From Lactiplantibacillus herbarum (GTDB taxonomy: Bacteria; Bacillota; Bacilli; Lactobacillales; Lactobacillaceae): a DNA stretch of 33,262 nt. Below, in pieces: positions 10,132 through 17,480 of this stretch. Under the pieces are notes generated by a model. That model did not search any database and had not been told where the DNA came from. It saw nothing but the letters and a program-made list of their open reading frames with translations. The position numbers and the translations under genes are program-made. The stretch lies in the NCBI RefSeq assembly GCF_001039045.1, contig NZ_LFEE01000036.1, positions 27,399 to 60,660 of the forward strand, given 5' to 3'. Every line of letters starts with the position of its first letter. The stretch's first letter is position 1.

Positions 10132-11431
10132 CTGGCGACTCCTTAAAAATGCCGTCTAAAGCGTGACCTGGCATTGCTCCTTCAAAATGTAGACCTAATA
10201 AACGGGCAAAGGTTGGCGCTTCATCTACCAGGTTAGCTTCATCAATTGTAGCCCCCGCCTTTATTGCGGGACCGTTGAATAGTAATGTCGTTTGATAATC
10301 CGGCTTAGTTGGGTCATAACCGTGAACTCCATGGTAGCGGTCTGGTTGACCCAAAGTATCTGGGTGAACGGGTTCAACTACGAGTGGCCGGCGACTCTCA
10401 TCAGTAAAGTAATAGCCTTCCTTGGCTTCAACCATCAGTGTACAAGTAGGATCAGCCCCACGTTTAGCAGCTGCTTCCCCTGTGATAACCGTTTCAACAC
10501 CCTCAACCTGACTGATAGCCTCCTTGAGTTCATCCAATTGGTCAAAGTAATCACGCACATAAATATACGTCGAGCCGTCCGCCGTTTTTGCCATCACAGA
10601 CCAATCGTTTTCAAAGGTCTGATCCGCGCGGGGTGTCAACCAGCCCTTGTGTGCAAACAACGTGTTGAGGTGAATCATGTGATCAACATTGATCTGATAA
10701 TGGTCACCTAAAATCACAAAGTTCGTATCCTCAAATGTGCCAGCTTTCTTCGTTGCGTCAATAATCTGACCAACGTGTTGATCAAGGCGATGCAACCCTT
10801 CCATGGCTTCCTTAGAGCGAACGCCATAGCGGTGGCGCATACTATCCATGTCTACTAAATGGATCATCGTCAAGTTAGGCCGTTTCTTCGTGATGGTCTC
10901 GACGGCACACGCCGTGATAAATTCATCCAGCTGCGGCTGTTTGATGCCGTTACGTAAGTGACCAAACTTATGATTCATTTCCAACAGAAATAGTGGCGAA
11001 CTAGCCTTTAATGAAACTAAGACTTGATTCGTCCAGATACGGTTAGGAAAAATTTCAGCGAGGTTATATGTAATCTTGCTCCCCGCCGTCACTGGCCATA
11101 AAAAGGCCGCTGTCGTCATCTTTTGTTGCCGGGCCAAATCGTATAGCGTTGGCACCTGCACATCCTTTTGATACCAATACCAATCAGGCGATCGCCGAGT
11201 CGGTTGTAATTTAGTATTATTCACGATACCGTGCACATTGGGATACTGCCCCGTAATAATAGTCGTATGTGACGGGTATGTCAGGGTTGGATAAATCCCC
11301 GTAACCGCTTTGGCCCAAGCACCCCCGGTCATTAATGCATTCAGTACGGGTAGTTCTGCTTGGTGTTCTCGTAGATCACGAAATCCTAACGCATCTAACG
11401 AAATAATCACTAGGTGTTGATTAGTTGCCAT
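10121..11431 (-). CDS. Nucleotide pyrophosphatase/phosphodiesterase, alkaline phosphatase superfamily
   Basis: 436 residues. Metal-site Asp13 lies in IISLDALG. The segment YPTLTYPSHTT matches the nucleophile motif of NPP-type phosphodiesterases, with Thr51 as likely nucleophile. Further metal ligands are visible: D194/D196/H200 in HLVDMDSMRH, D243/H244 in GDHY, and a late His in YHGVHGYDP. No signal peptide is seen, so it is probably cytosolic, unlike eukaryotic ectoenzymes. Expected activity is hydrolysis of a phosphodiester or pyrophosphate bond; the exact substrate is not known. The ATG has GAGGAAG upstream. It is first in an operon with the UMF1-type permease, which overlaps its end by 11 bp. 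Confidence 0.87.
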   Translation of the reverse strand: MATNQHLVIISLDALGFRDLREHQAELPVLNALMTGGAWAKAVTGIYPTLTYPSHTTIITGQYPNVHGIVNNTKLQPTRRSPDWYWYQKDVQVPTLYDLARQQKMTTAAFLWPVTAGSKITYNLAEIFPNRIWTNQVLVSLKASSPLFLLEMNHKFGHLRNGIKQPQLDEFITACAVETITKKRPNLTMIHLVDMDSMRHRYGVRSKEAMEGLHRLDQHVGQIIDATKKAGTFEDTNFVILGDHYQINVDHMIHLNTLFAHKGWLTPRADQTFENDWSVMAKTADGSTYIYVRDYFDQLDELKEAISQVEGVETVITGEAAAKRGADPTCTLMVEAKEGYYFTDESRRPLVVEPVHPDTLGQPDRYHGVHGYDPTKPDYQTTLLFNGPAIKAGATIDEANLVDEAPTFARLLGLHFEGAMPGHALDGIFKESPDEI

Positions 11432-11469
11432 CTCAATCGCTTCCTCATCTTAATATGCTTGTGCGTTTT

Positions 11470-11499
11470 ATTATACCGCAGAAAAATAACCGCTGTCAG
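11470..11499 (-). promoter_or_regulatory. Promoter of the phosphodiesterase-permease operon
   Basis: On the minus strand CTGACA (11494-11499) and a perfect TATAAT (11470-11475) are separated by 18 bp, about 40 bp upstream of the phosphodiesterase ATG. Confidence 0.6.
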
Positions 11500-11642
11500 G
11501 ATCGTTGACAAAAAAACAAGCACGTCTCAAAAGCTGACCAGTCGCTGCGCGTAACCTAGAGAGCTCCATAGTCAGGATTTTTAATCATATCATTTGCAAA
11601 CTAATGAGCCAGATTTCTGTCATTAATATCTAGCATACTAAA

Positions 11643-11670
11643 AGGAGCTATGACTTTTGCCATAGCTCCT
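11643..11670 (-). terminator. Terminator of the esterase gene
   Basis: Perfect 10-bp stem AGGAGCTATG / CATAGCTCCT, followed on the minus strand by a short T-run. It lies six bases past the esterase stop codon. Confidence 0.75.
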
Positions 11671-11675
11671 ACTTG

Positions 11676-12506
11676 TTAAAAAGTACCGTTTAAAATGCCC
11701 TGTTGTTGTAACCAGCGTGTTGCGAGTTGAGGCCAGTTAGCTGCCTGATCATTCAGGTACTTGGTTTTACCTGGCTTCTGCGTCACGTGGTTGGCCAAGG
11801 CTAGCCCGTGAATACCACTGCCGAACAAGTGATATTCAACCGCGACGTGCTGTTGTAATAACGCTTGAACATACATTAATGAATTAATAGCTGGTACTAA
11901 TTCGTCAGTTGCCGTCTGCCAGACAAATGCTGGTTTAGTTGTAGCTGTCACTAAACTTTGAGCAGCCCATAACTGTGAGTCAGTAGTGACTTTATTTCGT
12001 TCAGCCTCACTGGTTGGAAAACCCGCTGTTAAGTCGATCACTGGGTAGCCTAAGACAACTGCCGCATGGTGACCCTGATACTCATCTAATTGATACTTCG
12101 CTCGTAATTGAGGATTGGTTGCCACACCATTAAAAGTCGCCACCACGTGTCCACCGGCAGAAAAGCCGGTCAAAATAATGCGCTCAGTATCCGCATGGTG
12201 AGCGGCTGAGTTGGCAGTTACCCATTCAATGGTTGCGGCCACTTGCTGCAACGCTGTCGGATAGACCGGTGTGTCTTCAGCTTCTAATTGATAATTTAAA
12301 ACAATCGTGTGCATGCCTGCTGCCGTAAACTGCGCCGCAATAGGTGCTTCTTCACGGCCAGAATGATAGGTAAAGCCCCCACCCGGACAAATAATCATCA
12401 CGGGGTAGTCCACCGGCTCCTCAAAATCACTAATTTGATCTAACCAGTAGGCGGTTACTTGAAATGACGTCCCATTAGTACTTAAACCCTTTTGTTCAAC
12501 TTGCAT
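11676..12506 (-). CDS. Alpha/beta-hydrolase esterase (BD-FAE/acetyl-esterase type)
   Basis: 276 residues, cytosolic. An oxyanion-hole motif CPGGGF (40-45) comes first, then the nucleophile elbow GFSAGG with Ser116. Asp201 (TATDELVP) and His233 (GSGIHGL) sit in the right places for the catalytic triad. This matches small carboxylesterases of the BD-FAE/Axe group that act on short acyl esters, in lactobacilli often of plant or sugar origin. The start ATG follows GGGGGA at 12517-12522. The gene stands alone behind a consensus promoter with a GntR operator just upstream of the -35. It is divergent from a GntR/UTRA regulator, so expression is probably switched by the ligand of that regulator. Confidence 0.88.
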   Translation of the reverse strand: MQVEQKGLSTNGTSFQVTAYWLDQISDFEEPVDYPVMIICPGGGFTYHSGREEAPIAAQFTAAGMHTIVLNYQLEAEDTPVYPTALQQVAATIEWVTANSAAHHADTERIILTGFSAGGHVVATFNGVATNPQLRAKYQLDEYQGHHAAVVLGYPVIDLTAGFPTSEAERNKVTTDSQLWAAQSLVTATTKPAFVWQTATDELVPAINSLMYVQALLQQHVAVEYHLFGSGIHGLALANHVTQKPGKTKYLNDQAANWPQLATRWLQQQGILNGTF

Positions 12507-12553
12507 TCTGATTCCCCCAATATCATTTGAACAGTATGATTGATTACGCTTCC

Positions 12554-12583
12554 ATTATAAAGAGATATTTTACCTAATGTCAA
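12554..12583 (-). promoter_or_regulatory. Esterase promoter
   Basis: Perfect -35 TTGACA (12578-12583) and perfect -10 TATAAT (12554-12559) on the minus strand with an 18-bp spacer. The GntR core operator begins two bases upstream of the -35. Confidence 0.8.
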
Positions 12584-12585
12584 TT

Positions 12586-12599
12586 TTTATTCGAATAAA
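12586..12599. promoter_or_regulatory. GntR operator 1 (esterase side)
   Basis: Perfect palindrome TTTATTCGAATAAA. The same 14-mer recurs at 13535-13548. It sits two bases from the esterase -35, and a second partial copy lies 22 bp away at 12608. Confidence 0.75.
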
Positions 12600-12607
12600 T
12601 TTCAATA

Positions 12608-12651
12608 TTTATTCGTTCATTTGTTCAATTACAGTACTTATTTGTTATAAT
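12608..12651 (+). promoter_or_regulatory. gntR promoter with operator half-site
   Basis: Half-operator TTTATTCG (12608-12615) is followed by a weak -35 (TGTTCA, 12622-12627) and an extended -10 TGTTATAAT (core 12646-12651) with an 18-bp spacer. Autoregulation is likely. The half-site starts exactly 22 bp after operator 1, about two helical turns. Confidence 0.6.
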
Positions 12652-12684
12652 TAGAACTATAATATTACAATCGAAGGTGACAGC

Positions 12685-13404
12685 ATGGCAGCAACAACAT
12701 TTGAAACAATCTACACGACTTTAAGAGAACGGATTCTCAACGGATCCTACAGTATCAAAATGCGACTCCCAATTGAGGATGATTTAATTGCTGAATTTAG
12801 TAGCAGTCGTTACGCAGTCCGTAAAGCTATCGAAAAATTGGCCGCTGACGGTTTAGTTTACAGCGTCAAAGGACGGGGCGTCGTCTTATTGGAACACACC
12901 CCCCAAACCCAAGCCTTTAATTTAGATTTAGGTAAGCTCAATGGTCTTCAAAAACTGAATACCAACCGGAAACTAAATTATCAGACTGATGTCCTTCAAT
13001 TTGAGCAGGTCATCGTCGACCAAGCTTTAAGCACAAAAACAGCTTTTGAAGTTGGTATCCCAGTCTACGCTATTCAACGCCTTCGAATCATTGATGACGT
13101 TAGGGCCGTTCTAGACATCAACTACTTCAACGCCCAGCTTACAGGTGAACTGACTGAAGATATTGCCGTTCATTCAATCTATCATCACCTCAAACAGAAT
13201 GGCTTAAAAATTGCGGTCGTCAAACGGATGCTCCGAGTTGAATCCGCTACGGCACTCGACCAACAACAATTAGCTCTAGGAGAAAACAATTGCATCGGTA
13301 ACATGATCAGTATTGCTTTTAACGATGCTGGTCGCCAATTTGAATATACCGAATCACACTTTATTCCCAACCAGTTTAACTTCAACCAGTTAATTCGTAA
13401 TTAA
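12685..13404 (+). CDS. GntR family (HutC/UTRA type) transcriptional regulator
   Basis: 239 residues. Residues about 8-70 form the GntR winged helix-turn-helix (LRERILNGSYSI, then LPIEDDLIAEF and SSRYAVRKAIEKLAADGLVY). Residues about 90-235 fit a UTRA ligand-binding domain, which binds small sugars or related metabolites in HutC-type regulators. The ATG follows GAAGGTGA. Probable targets are visible from the shared palindrome TTTATTCGAATAAA: the divergent esterase gene, its own promoter, and a promoter 150 bp after its stop that drives a short RNA. The effector is unknown. Confidence 0.9.
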   Translation: MAATTFETIYTTLRERILNGSYSIKMRLPIEDDLIAEFSSSRYAVRKAIEKLAADGLVYSVKGRGVVLLEHTPQTQAFNLDLGKLNGLQKLNTNRKLNYQTDVLQFEQVIVDQALSTKTAFEVGIPVYAIQRLRIIDDVRAVLDINYFNAQLTGELTEDIAVHSIYHHLKQNGLKIAVVKRMLRVESATALDQQQLALGENNCIGNMISIAFNDAGRQFEYTESHFIPNQFNFNQLIRN

Positions 13405-13415
13405 ACATTACCAAC

Positions 13416-13459
13416 CACTTAGGCGCCGGGTATTTAATCAAATACCTGGCGTCTAAGTG
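13416..13459 (+). terminator. Long hairpin after gntR
   Basis: 20-bp arms (13416-13435 and 13440-13459) pair fully with two G-U pairs and a 4-base loop AATC. No proper T-run follows, so it may be an RNA-stabilising or inefficient terminator hairpin. Confidence 0.55.
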
Positions 13460-13530
13460 TATTAATACTGTTTAGAACGATTTTAAAGTGGAACACATCA
13501 GACTCCAAGAATACATTTCAATATAGTTCA

Positions 13531-13578
13531 AATATTTATTCGAATAAATATTGACTAATTGTACTATCCGTTTATAAT
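13531..13578 (+). promoter_or_regulatory. GntR operator 2 and strong promoter of a short RNA
   Basis: A perfect 22-bp palindrome (13531-13552; core TTTATTCGAATAAA at 13535-13548) overlaps a -35 TTGACT (13551-13556). After 16 bp follows a perfect -10 TATAAT (13573-13578). The core lies two bases from the -35, exactly as at the esterase promoter. Confidence 0.75.
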
Positions 13579-13584
13579 ATTCAT

Positions 13585-13710
13585 TATAAATACTAATGGG
13601 GGTTAGTATTCGTACCATTGATTGTTAAGTTTAGGCTTAAGGTCAAAGAATTAGGTAGGTCAAGGAGCATCGGGCGTCACTAGACCAATTATGGCTTAGT
13701 GACTTTTTTT
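13585..13710 (+). ncRNA. Candidate GntR-controlled small RNA, about 125 nt
   Basis: Predicted transcript from the promoter at 13551-13578 to an intrinsic terminator (stem GTCACTA / TAGTGAC at 13676-13703, then seven T). No plausible coding frame is inside: the only ATG frame is 10 codons without a ribosome site. Structure is visible. The 5' hairpin is AATACTAA / TTAGTATT (13589-13610) with the G-rich loop TGGGGG. A second hairpin is TTAAG / CTTAA (13625-13640) with loop TTTAGG. A purine-rich single-stranded part follows, containing AGGTAGG and AAGGAG. It may act as a base-pairing RNA under GntR control, or be the leader of a gene that was lost. The following gene is convergent, so no downstream cistron exists. 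Confidence 0.5.
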
Positions 13711-13718
13711 GTTATAAA

Positions 13719-13749
13719 AAACGATCACGAAATTCCGTGATCGTTTTTC
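13719..13749. terminator. Terminator of the second surface-protein gene
   Basis: Perfect 12-bp stem AAAACGATCACG / CGTGATCGTTTT with loop AAATTC, flanked by A/T runs. It lies just past the stop of the minus-strand surface gene and may also back up the small RNA terminator. Confidence 0.85.
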
Positions 13750-13764
13750 AATCTATCCTAAATA

Positions 13765-15955
13765 TTAATTACGCTGCTTCCGCCGGCTCGTGTACGCTCC
13801 TAATGCAAGTGCACTAGCTAGCAGTACCCCAGCTAATACTGCCGAGTGATCAGTACTTTCACTAGTCTGTGGTAGCACCTTACCTTGCGCAACCGCCAGT
13901 GCTGAAGCCACTTGGGCTCGTAAAGCTGTTAGCTTGTCAACTAGCGCCTGATTATGATGAGCTTCAGCTTGTGCAATCGCTTGGTCGATAAGTCCTAACA
14001 AGGTCTGTCCGTCCTTGATCTGTTCACTAACCGTTTCCTTTTGAATTTCTTCAAAATCAATTTCCATCTCTTCAACGGTCTCATCGGTGACCTGGTTATC
14101 CTGAAGATCTTCTTCAATCTCGTCTTCGATTTGGTCAATAATCTCATCAGGATCCACGCCGTCTTCGATCTCCTCTTCAAGATCATCGACATTTGGCATT
14201 TCTACGTCAATTGTTGGTGGCACTGGCTTTTCATAGCCGTCTTCGCCCTCATCAATATTAGGCATCTCTACATCAATTGTTGGCGGTACCGGCTTTTCAT
14301 AACCATCTTCGCCTTCATCGATGTTGGGCATCTCTACATCAATCGTTGGTGGTACTGGCTTTTCATAGCCATCATCAATTTCTGGTAAATCAATATCAAT
14401 GATTGGTGGCACTGGTCGTTCGTAGTCGCCATCCTTCTCATTATCAACGTTATCTTGTAAGTCCCAACGATGAGTCTCAGCCTTAACGTTGACCTTATTG
14501 GCAATCAAGTTACCATCAATATTTTGGTTTGCATCAATTTCTGCAGCCGGTGCCAAGATACTCCCTTGGAATGGCCGGTCAACGCTGATCGTTCCGGTAG
14601 CTAACTTGTCACTAGCTGTAGAATCGTAGAAGTTCCAGAGTAAATGGTTATCCCCAAAATCTTCGGTTTCTTTGTTATTACGGTCTGAACCATCATCATA
14701 GATAATTTTGATCTGTGAATTAACGTGGTAATCCTGTTCCCCAGCCGTATCAACATTGATAATAACGGTATTACCATCCGCATCCGCTGATAGGCCTTTA
14801 ATCGTCAGTGGTGTACTTGCGTTCAAGACGTCAGCCGACAAATTGATTACAATGTGACCGTCCGCATCTGGCTCCATACCTGTCACATCGATAACCCGTT
14901 GATTCATGTCTTCAAAATCATCGTTCGAGTAAGTCTTATTAGGCGTTTGCTCACTCAAGCTAGCACTTAATTTCTCTAACTTTGCAAATTCCGCGTCAAA
15001 GTCAATATACAAATTGCCATCTTTATCCTGATAAACTTCAGAAGCTAACAGATGGTCAATGTCGACACCATTAATTTTAGGACGATCAGGATTTGAAATA
15101 TCAATCGTCACATTCTCCCCAAAGATCACTTTGTTAATCCGGGTATCTCCAGCCGAAACAAACGAACTGCTAGCAATATTATCAACGTTTTGGATGTACG
15201 AAATATCTTTGTCCAATAATTCCTCAATAATATTGGTCCCAAAGTTAACGTTACCAGACAGGGTTCCCACCGCAATATTTCCGTTCGTATGCGCATTTAA
15301 TTCAGCTTCTCGTGCAAAGATATGGAACTGTGATGATATCCCAAGCATATTATGTAAATCTGGATAATCATCTTCAACGTTCCCACCATCCGTCACCGCA
15401 GTGTTAGCCTTAGTTACAGCCTGACTGGTTGCTACTGCAGTTGTCTTAACGCTCACTTTAGCCTGAGCTGCCACCGTATTACTGGTTGCTTGGGCTGGTT
15501 GCGTCGTCTTAGCACTTTCGCTAGTCGCTGTGACCGTCTTTGTAGCTGTAGTGGTTGTCGCATTCGTTACTTGCGCACTATCACTAACTTTTGTTACGGA
15601 CTGAGCATTGCTACTCGAAACAGCCTTGGTCGCACTACTTGAAACCGCAGCACCTGACGTTGCACTACTGTCAGTGTTGGCTGTTGTATTAGTAGCGTCT
15701 GTCCCGGTAGTTGCCGTGGTCGTCGCTTGACTAGCTTTAGTGGTACTCGTACTGGTTCTCAACGCTTGAACTTTAGCCGTTGACGAACTCGTTGTGCTGG
15801 TTGTACTGTCGCTTGAGCTCGCTGTCCCCGTAGCAGTCGTATCTGCTTGGGCAGTTAACGTGGTACTCCCTAACAATTAGTACCGTTGCACAGGCAAAGG
15901 CCCACCGTCTGCCAATTTTATACATTTTAAAATGCGTTTGTTTACGTTCCATCAT
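13765..15955 (-). pseudogene. Choice-of-anchor A surface protein with LPQTS anchor, frameshifted in the signal peptide
   Basis: The N-terminus encoded from the ATG at 15955 (GGGTGGG upstream) reads HFKMYKIGRRWAFACATVL, a KxYKxGKxW-type secretion signal. After the CTA codon near 15883 the frame runs into nonsense. The frame one base over continues as LLGSTTLTAQADTT, the expected end of the signal, and stays open to 13765. A single extra base is therefore the likely lesion. The main frame alone could start only at a TTG (15876) and would lack a signal. The mature part has a Ser/Thr-rich region (about 15870-15400), a choice-of-anchor A domain with Asx-rich beta repeats (about 15390-14460), 22-residue proline repeats, an acidic helical stretch, and the sorting motif LPQTSE (36 residues from the end) with membrane helix and RRKQRN tail. 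Sortase-anchored adhesin; ligand unknown. Confidence 0.78.
14193..14400 (-). repeat. 66-bp tandem repeats encoding a 22-residue Pro/acidic unit
   Basis: Three near-identical units (spacing 66 bp at 14215, 14281 and 14347) plus a diverged fourth copy encode EDGYEKPVPPTIDVEMPNID-type units. They lie between the adhesin domain and the anchor and probably act as a wall-spanning stalk. Copy number is likely to vary between strains. Confidence 0.85.
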
Positions 15956-16344
15956 TATCCCACCCATGTTTATTAATTAACATTCCTTAGTAATTAACTC
16001 CTATTTTCACGCTTTTTCAGTCAACATTCAACTACATTTATAACTTATTTTATATACATCCATAAATAATAAACCCCTTACAAATATCGTCAGGTCAACA
16101 ATCATCGCACTTGACCATTATTCTTGAAGGTCCACTTACCTATAAACCAACCTCTAGCTAGCAAACTTGTTCACAATTATTCTTTTCACTAGGCTTACAA
16201 TTGCCAGCAACTACTCGTTTAACGCCTTCCGCTAACCAATGTTTTTTCGATTCGACACCCTATGTCAACTTGCCCTATCGTTGCTTGCATCATCGTTATC
16301 ACAACCAGAGACCTTCTCTTCTGATCGACTGGTTAATTGCAAAA
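15956..16344. other. Upstream region of the surface gene, no gene seen
   Basis: Noncoding stretch between the surface gene start and the terminator at 16345. A TTGACT sits on the minus strand near 16018-16023 without a clear -10 at proper spacing. An 80-codon open stretch on + from a TTG at 16201 has no ribosome site and reads across the terminator, so I do not accept it. Confidence 0.5.
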
Positions 16345-16389
16345 GCTATCAAAAAACGACGCCCAATAAGGTCGTCGTTTTTTGATAGC
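16345..16389. terminator. Bidirectional terminator, perfect 17-bp stem
   Basis: Arms GCTATCAAAAAACGACG and CGTCGTTTTTTGATAGC with an 11-base loop. It ends the cytochrome b5-like gene on the minus strand. Confidence 0.85.
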
Positions 16390-16424
16390 CACTCGATCGC
16401 TAATTTAACTAACTTTGTTGAAAT

Positions 16425-16667
16425 TTATTCAGCTACATACTGACCTACTACGGCCAACTTTTGTAATACTTTACGTCCGTGTGGTGATTTCGAATCAATA
16501 ACTGCGGTTAATTCTTGCCCCGCTAAATTACCGTGGTGCTTACCACCAGCCCAAGCTGCAACTCCTGAGACATCGTAAACGACACCATCAACTGCCACAT
16601 ACGCTGGTTGACCATCCTGACCGTTATACTTCGCTAATTCAACTTGATTAAACGTCATTGCACTCAT
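16425..16667 (-). CDS. Cytochrome b5-like heme/steroid-binding domain protein
   Basis: 80 residues, a single cytochrome b5-like domain without membrane helix or signal. Family features are visible: GVVYDVSGVAAW (28-39), GGKHHGNLAG (41-50) in place of the classic HPGG heme loop, and a late SPHG (61-64) followed by KLAVVG. His44/45 and His63 are candidate ligands. Lactobacilli generally cannot make heme, so it may bind scavenged heme or another small hydrophobic ligand; this is inference. The ATG at 16667 has GGAGTGA at good spacing; a second ATG three codons later is less well placed. Monocistronic, with its own promoter and terminator. Confidence 0.88.
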   Translation of the reverse strand: MSAMTFNQVELAKYNGQDGQPAYVAVDGVVYDVSGVAAWAGGKHHGNLAGQELTAVIDSKSPHGRKVLQKLAVVGQYVAE

Positions 16668-16692
16668 TTCGAATCACTCCTTTACAATATTA

Positions 16693-16722
16693 ATTATATG
16701 ATAGGCTGGACTACTAAGTAAA
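16693..16722 (-). promoter_or_regulatory. Promoter of the cytochrome b5-like gene
   Basis: On the minus strand TTTACT (16717-16722), 18-bp spacer, perfect TATAAT (16693-16698), 26 bp upstream of the ATG. Confidence 0.6.
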
Positions 16723-17394
16723 AGCAAATAATCCGTTTGTATATGGTCAATCTAATAAAAAAAGCCACCAACCAAAGCTATGTCCCCACACAACCTTACT
16801 TGATAGCATTCCGTAACCGTTGAAGACTATACTACAACTCAGTATTCATTGAAGACCTCGAATCAAAATTATGACTACCTAACGTAATCACTACTGAATA
16901 ACGGCTAGCTAATTAAGTCTGCCAAAACCTATCTTCTAACTAACATAACCATTGTTCAACTATCCTATCCTTGTTACCATCAGCGACGTTACACTCATAT
17001 CTATAACGACCTTGTGAACCAGCACTACTAACATTGTGCTGCCCCTAACTACGTTGTTTTCACAACGGACACCTCAGCCACTGCAAACCACCTATGACGG
17101 GCAGTTCATCTTTTGTAATCCTGCAAGCCAGGCTAACCGACTCACTTAAACGTACATTAACTCATTTTAGCAATTAGTTAAAGCCATTGACGGTCACGCT
17201 TACATCGTAAACTTTAACATAATTAACTTAAAATACCAGTATAATCAATTCATTTTATTAACGTTTACATTAGTTAATCTTTTGATCATTGTTACCTGAG
17301 CTAACTAGCAACCAATTGAGTTAACCAAACCACTGCTAGCCTTTTTGGAGCACTACTCTATCCAGTAATATTTTGTTCAACATCTCCACATCGC
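16723..17394. other. About 670 bp without a convincing gene; possible gene remnant
   Basis: All frames are broken. The longest suggestive piece is an open + stretch of about 44 codons near 17170-17300, which contains a hydrophobic run FILLTFTLVNLLIIVT and ends in TGA, but it has no start or ribosome site. A decayed membrane-protein gene is possible. No transposase signature, inverted terminal repeats or tRNA seen. Confidence 0.35.
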
Positions 17395-17433
17395 AAAAAA
17401 ACTCTGGGCATTAAGTCATCACCCAGAGTTTTT
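17395..17433 (-). terminator. Terminator of the GGDEF gene
   Basis: Stem AAAAACTCTGGG / CCCAGAGTTTTT with a 13-base loop, located about 50 bp past the stop on the minus strand; A/T runs on both sides. Confidence 0.8.
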
Positions 17434-17480
17434 ATATTACAATTCAAACAAATACTTAATCCCACCGTTTTATATCCAAC

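Noticed and set aside
10292-10711. 139-codon + frame opposite the phosphodiesterase gene
   Set aside because: Antisense to a gene with clear catalytic motifs; no ribosome site or family likeness.
14041-14388. 115-codon + frame opposite the proline repeats
   Set aside because: Its repeats are the mirror of the minus-strand repeat; hydrophobic pattern is an artefact of the acidic codons.
14193-14400. CRISPR array
   Set aside because: Repeats are contiguous, 66 bp, in frame and coding, with no spacers.
16201-16443. 80-codon + frame from a TTG
   Set aside because: No ribosome site, and it reads through the perfect terminator hairpin into the cytochrome b5-like gene.
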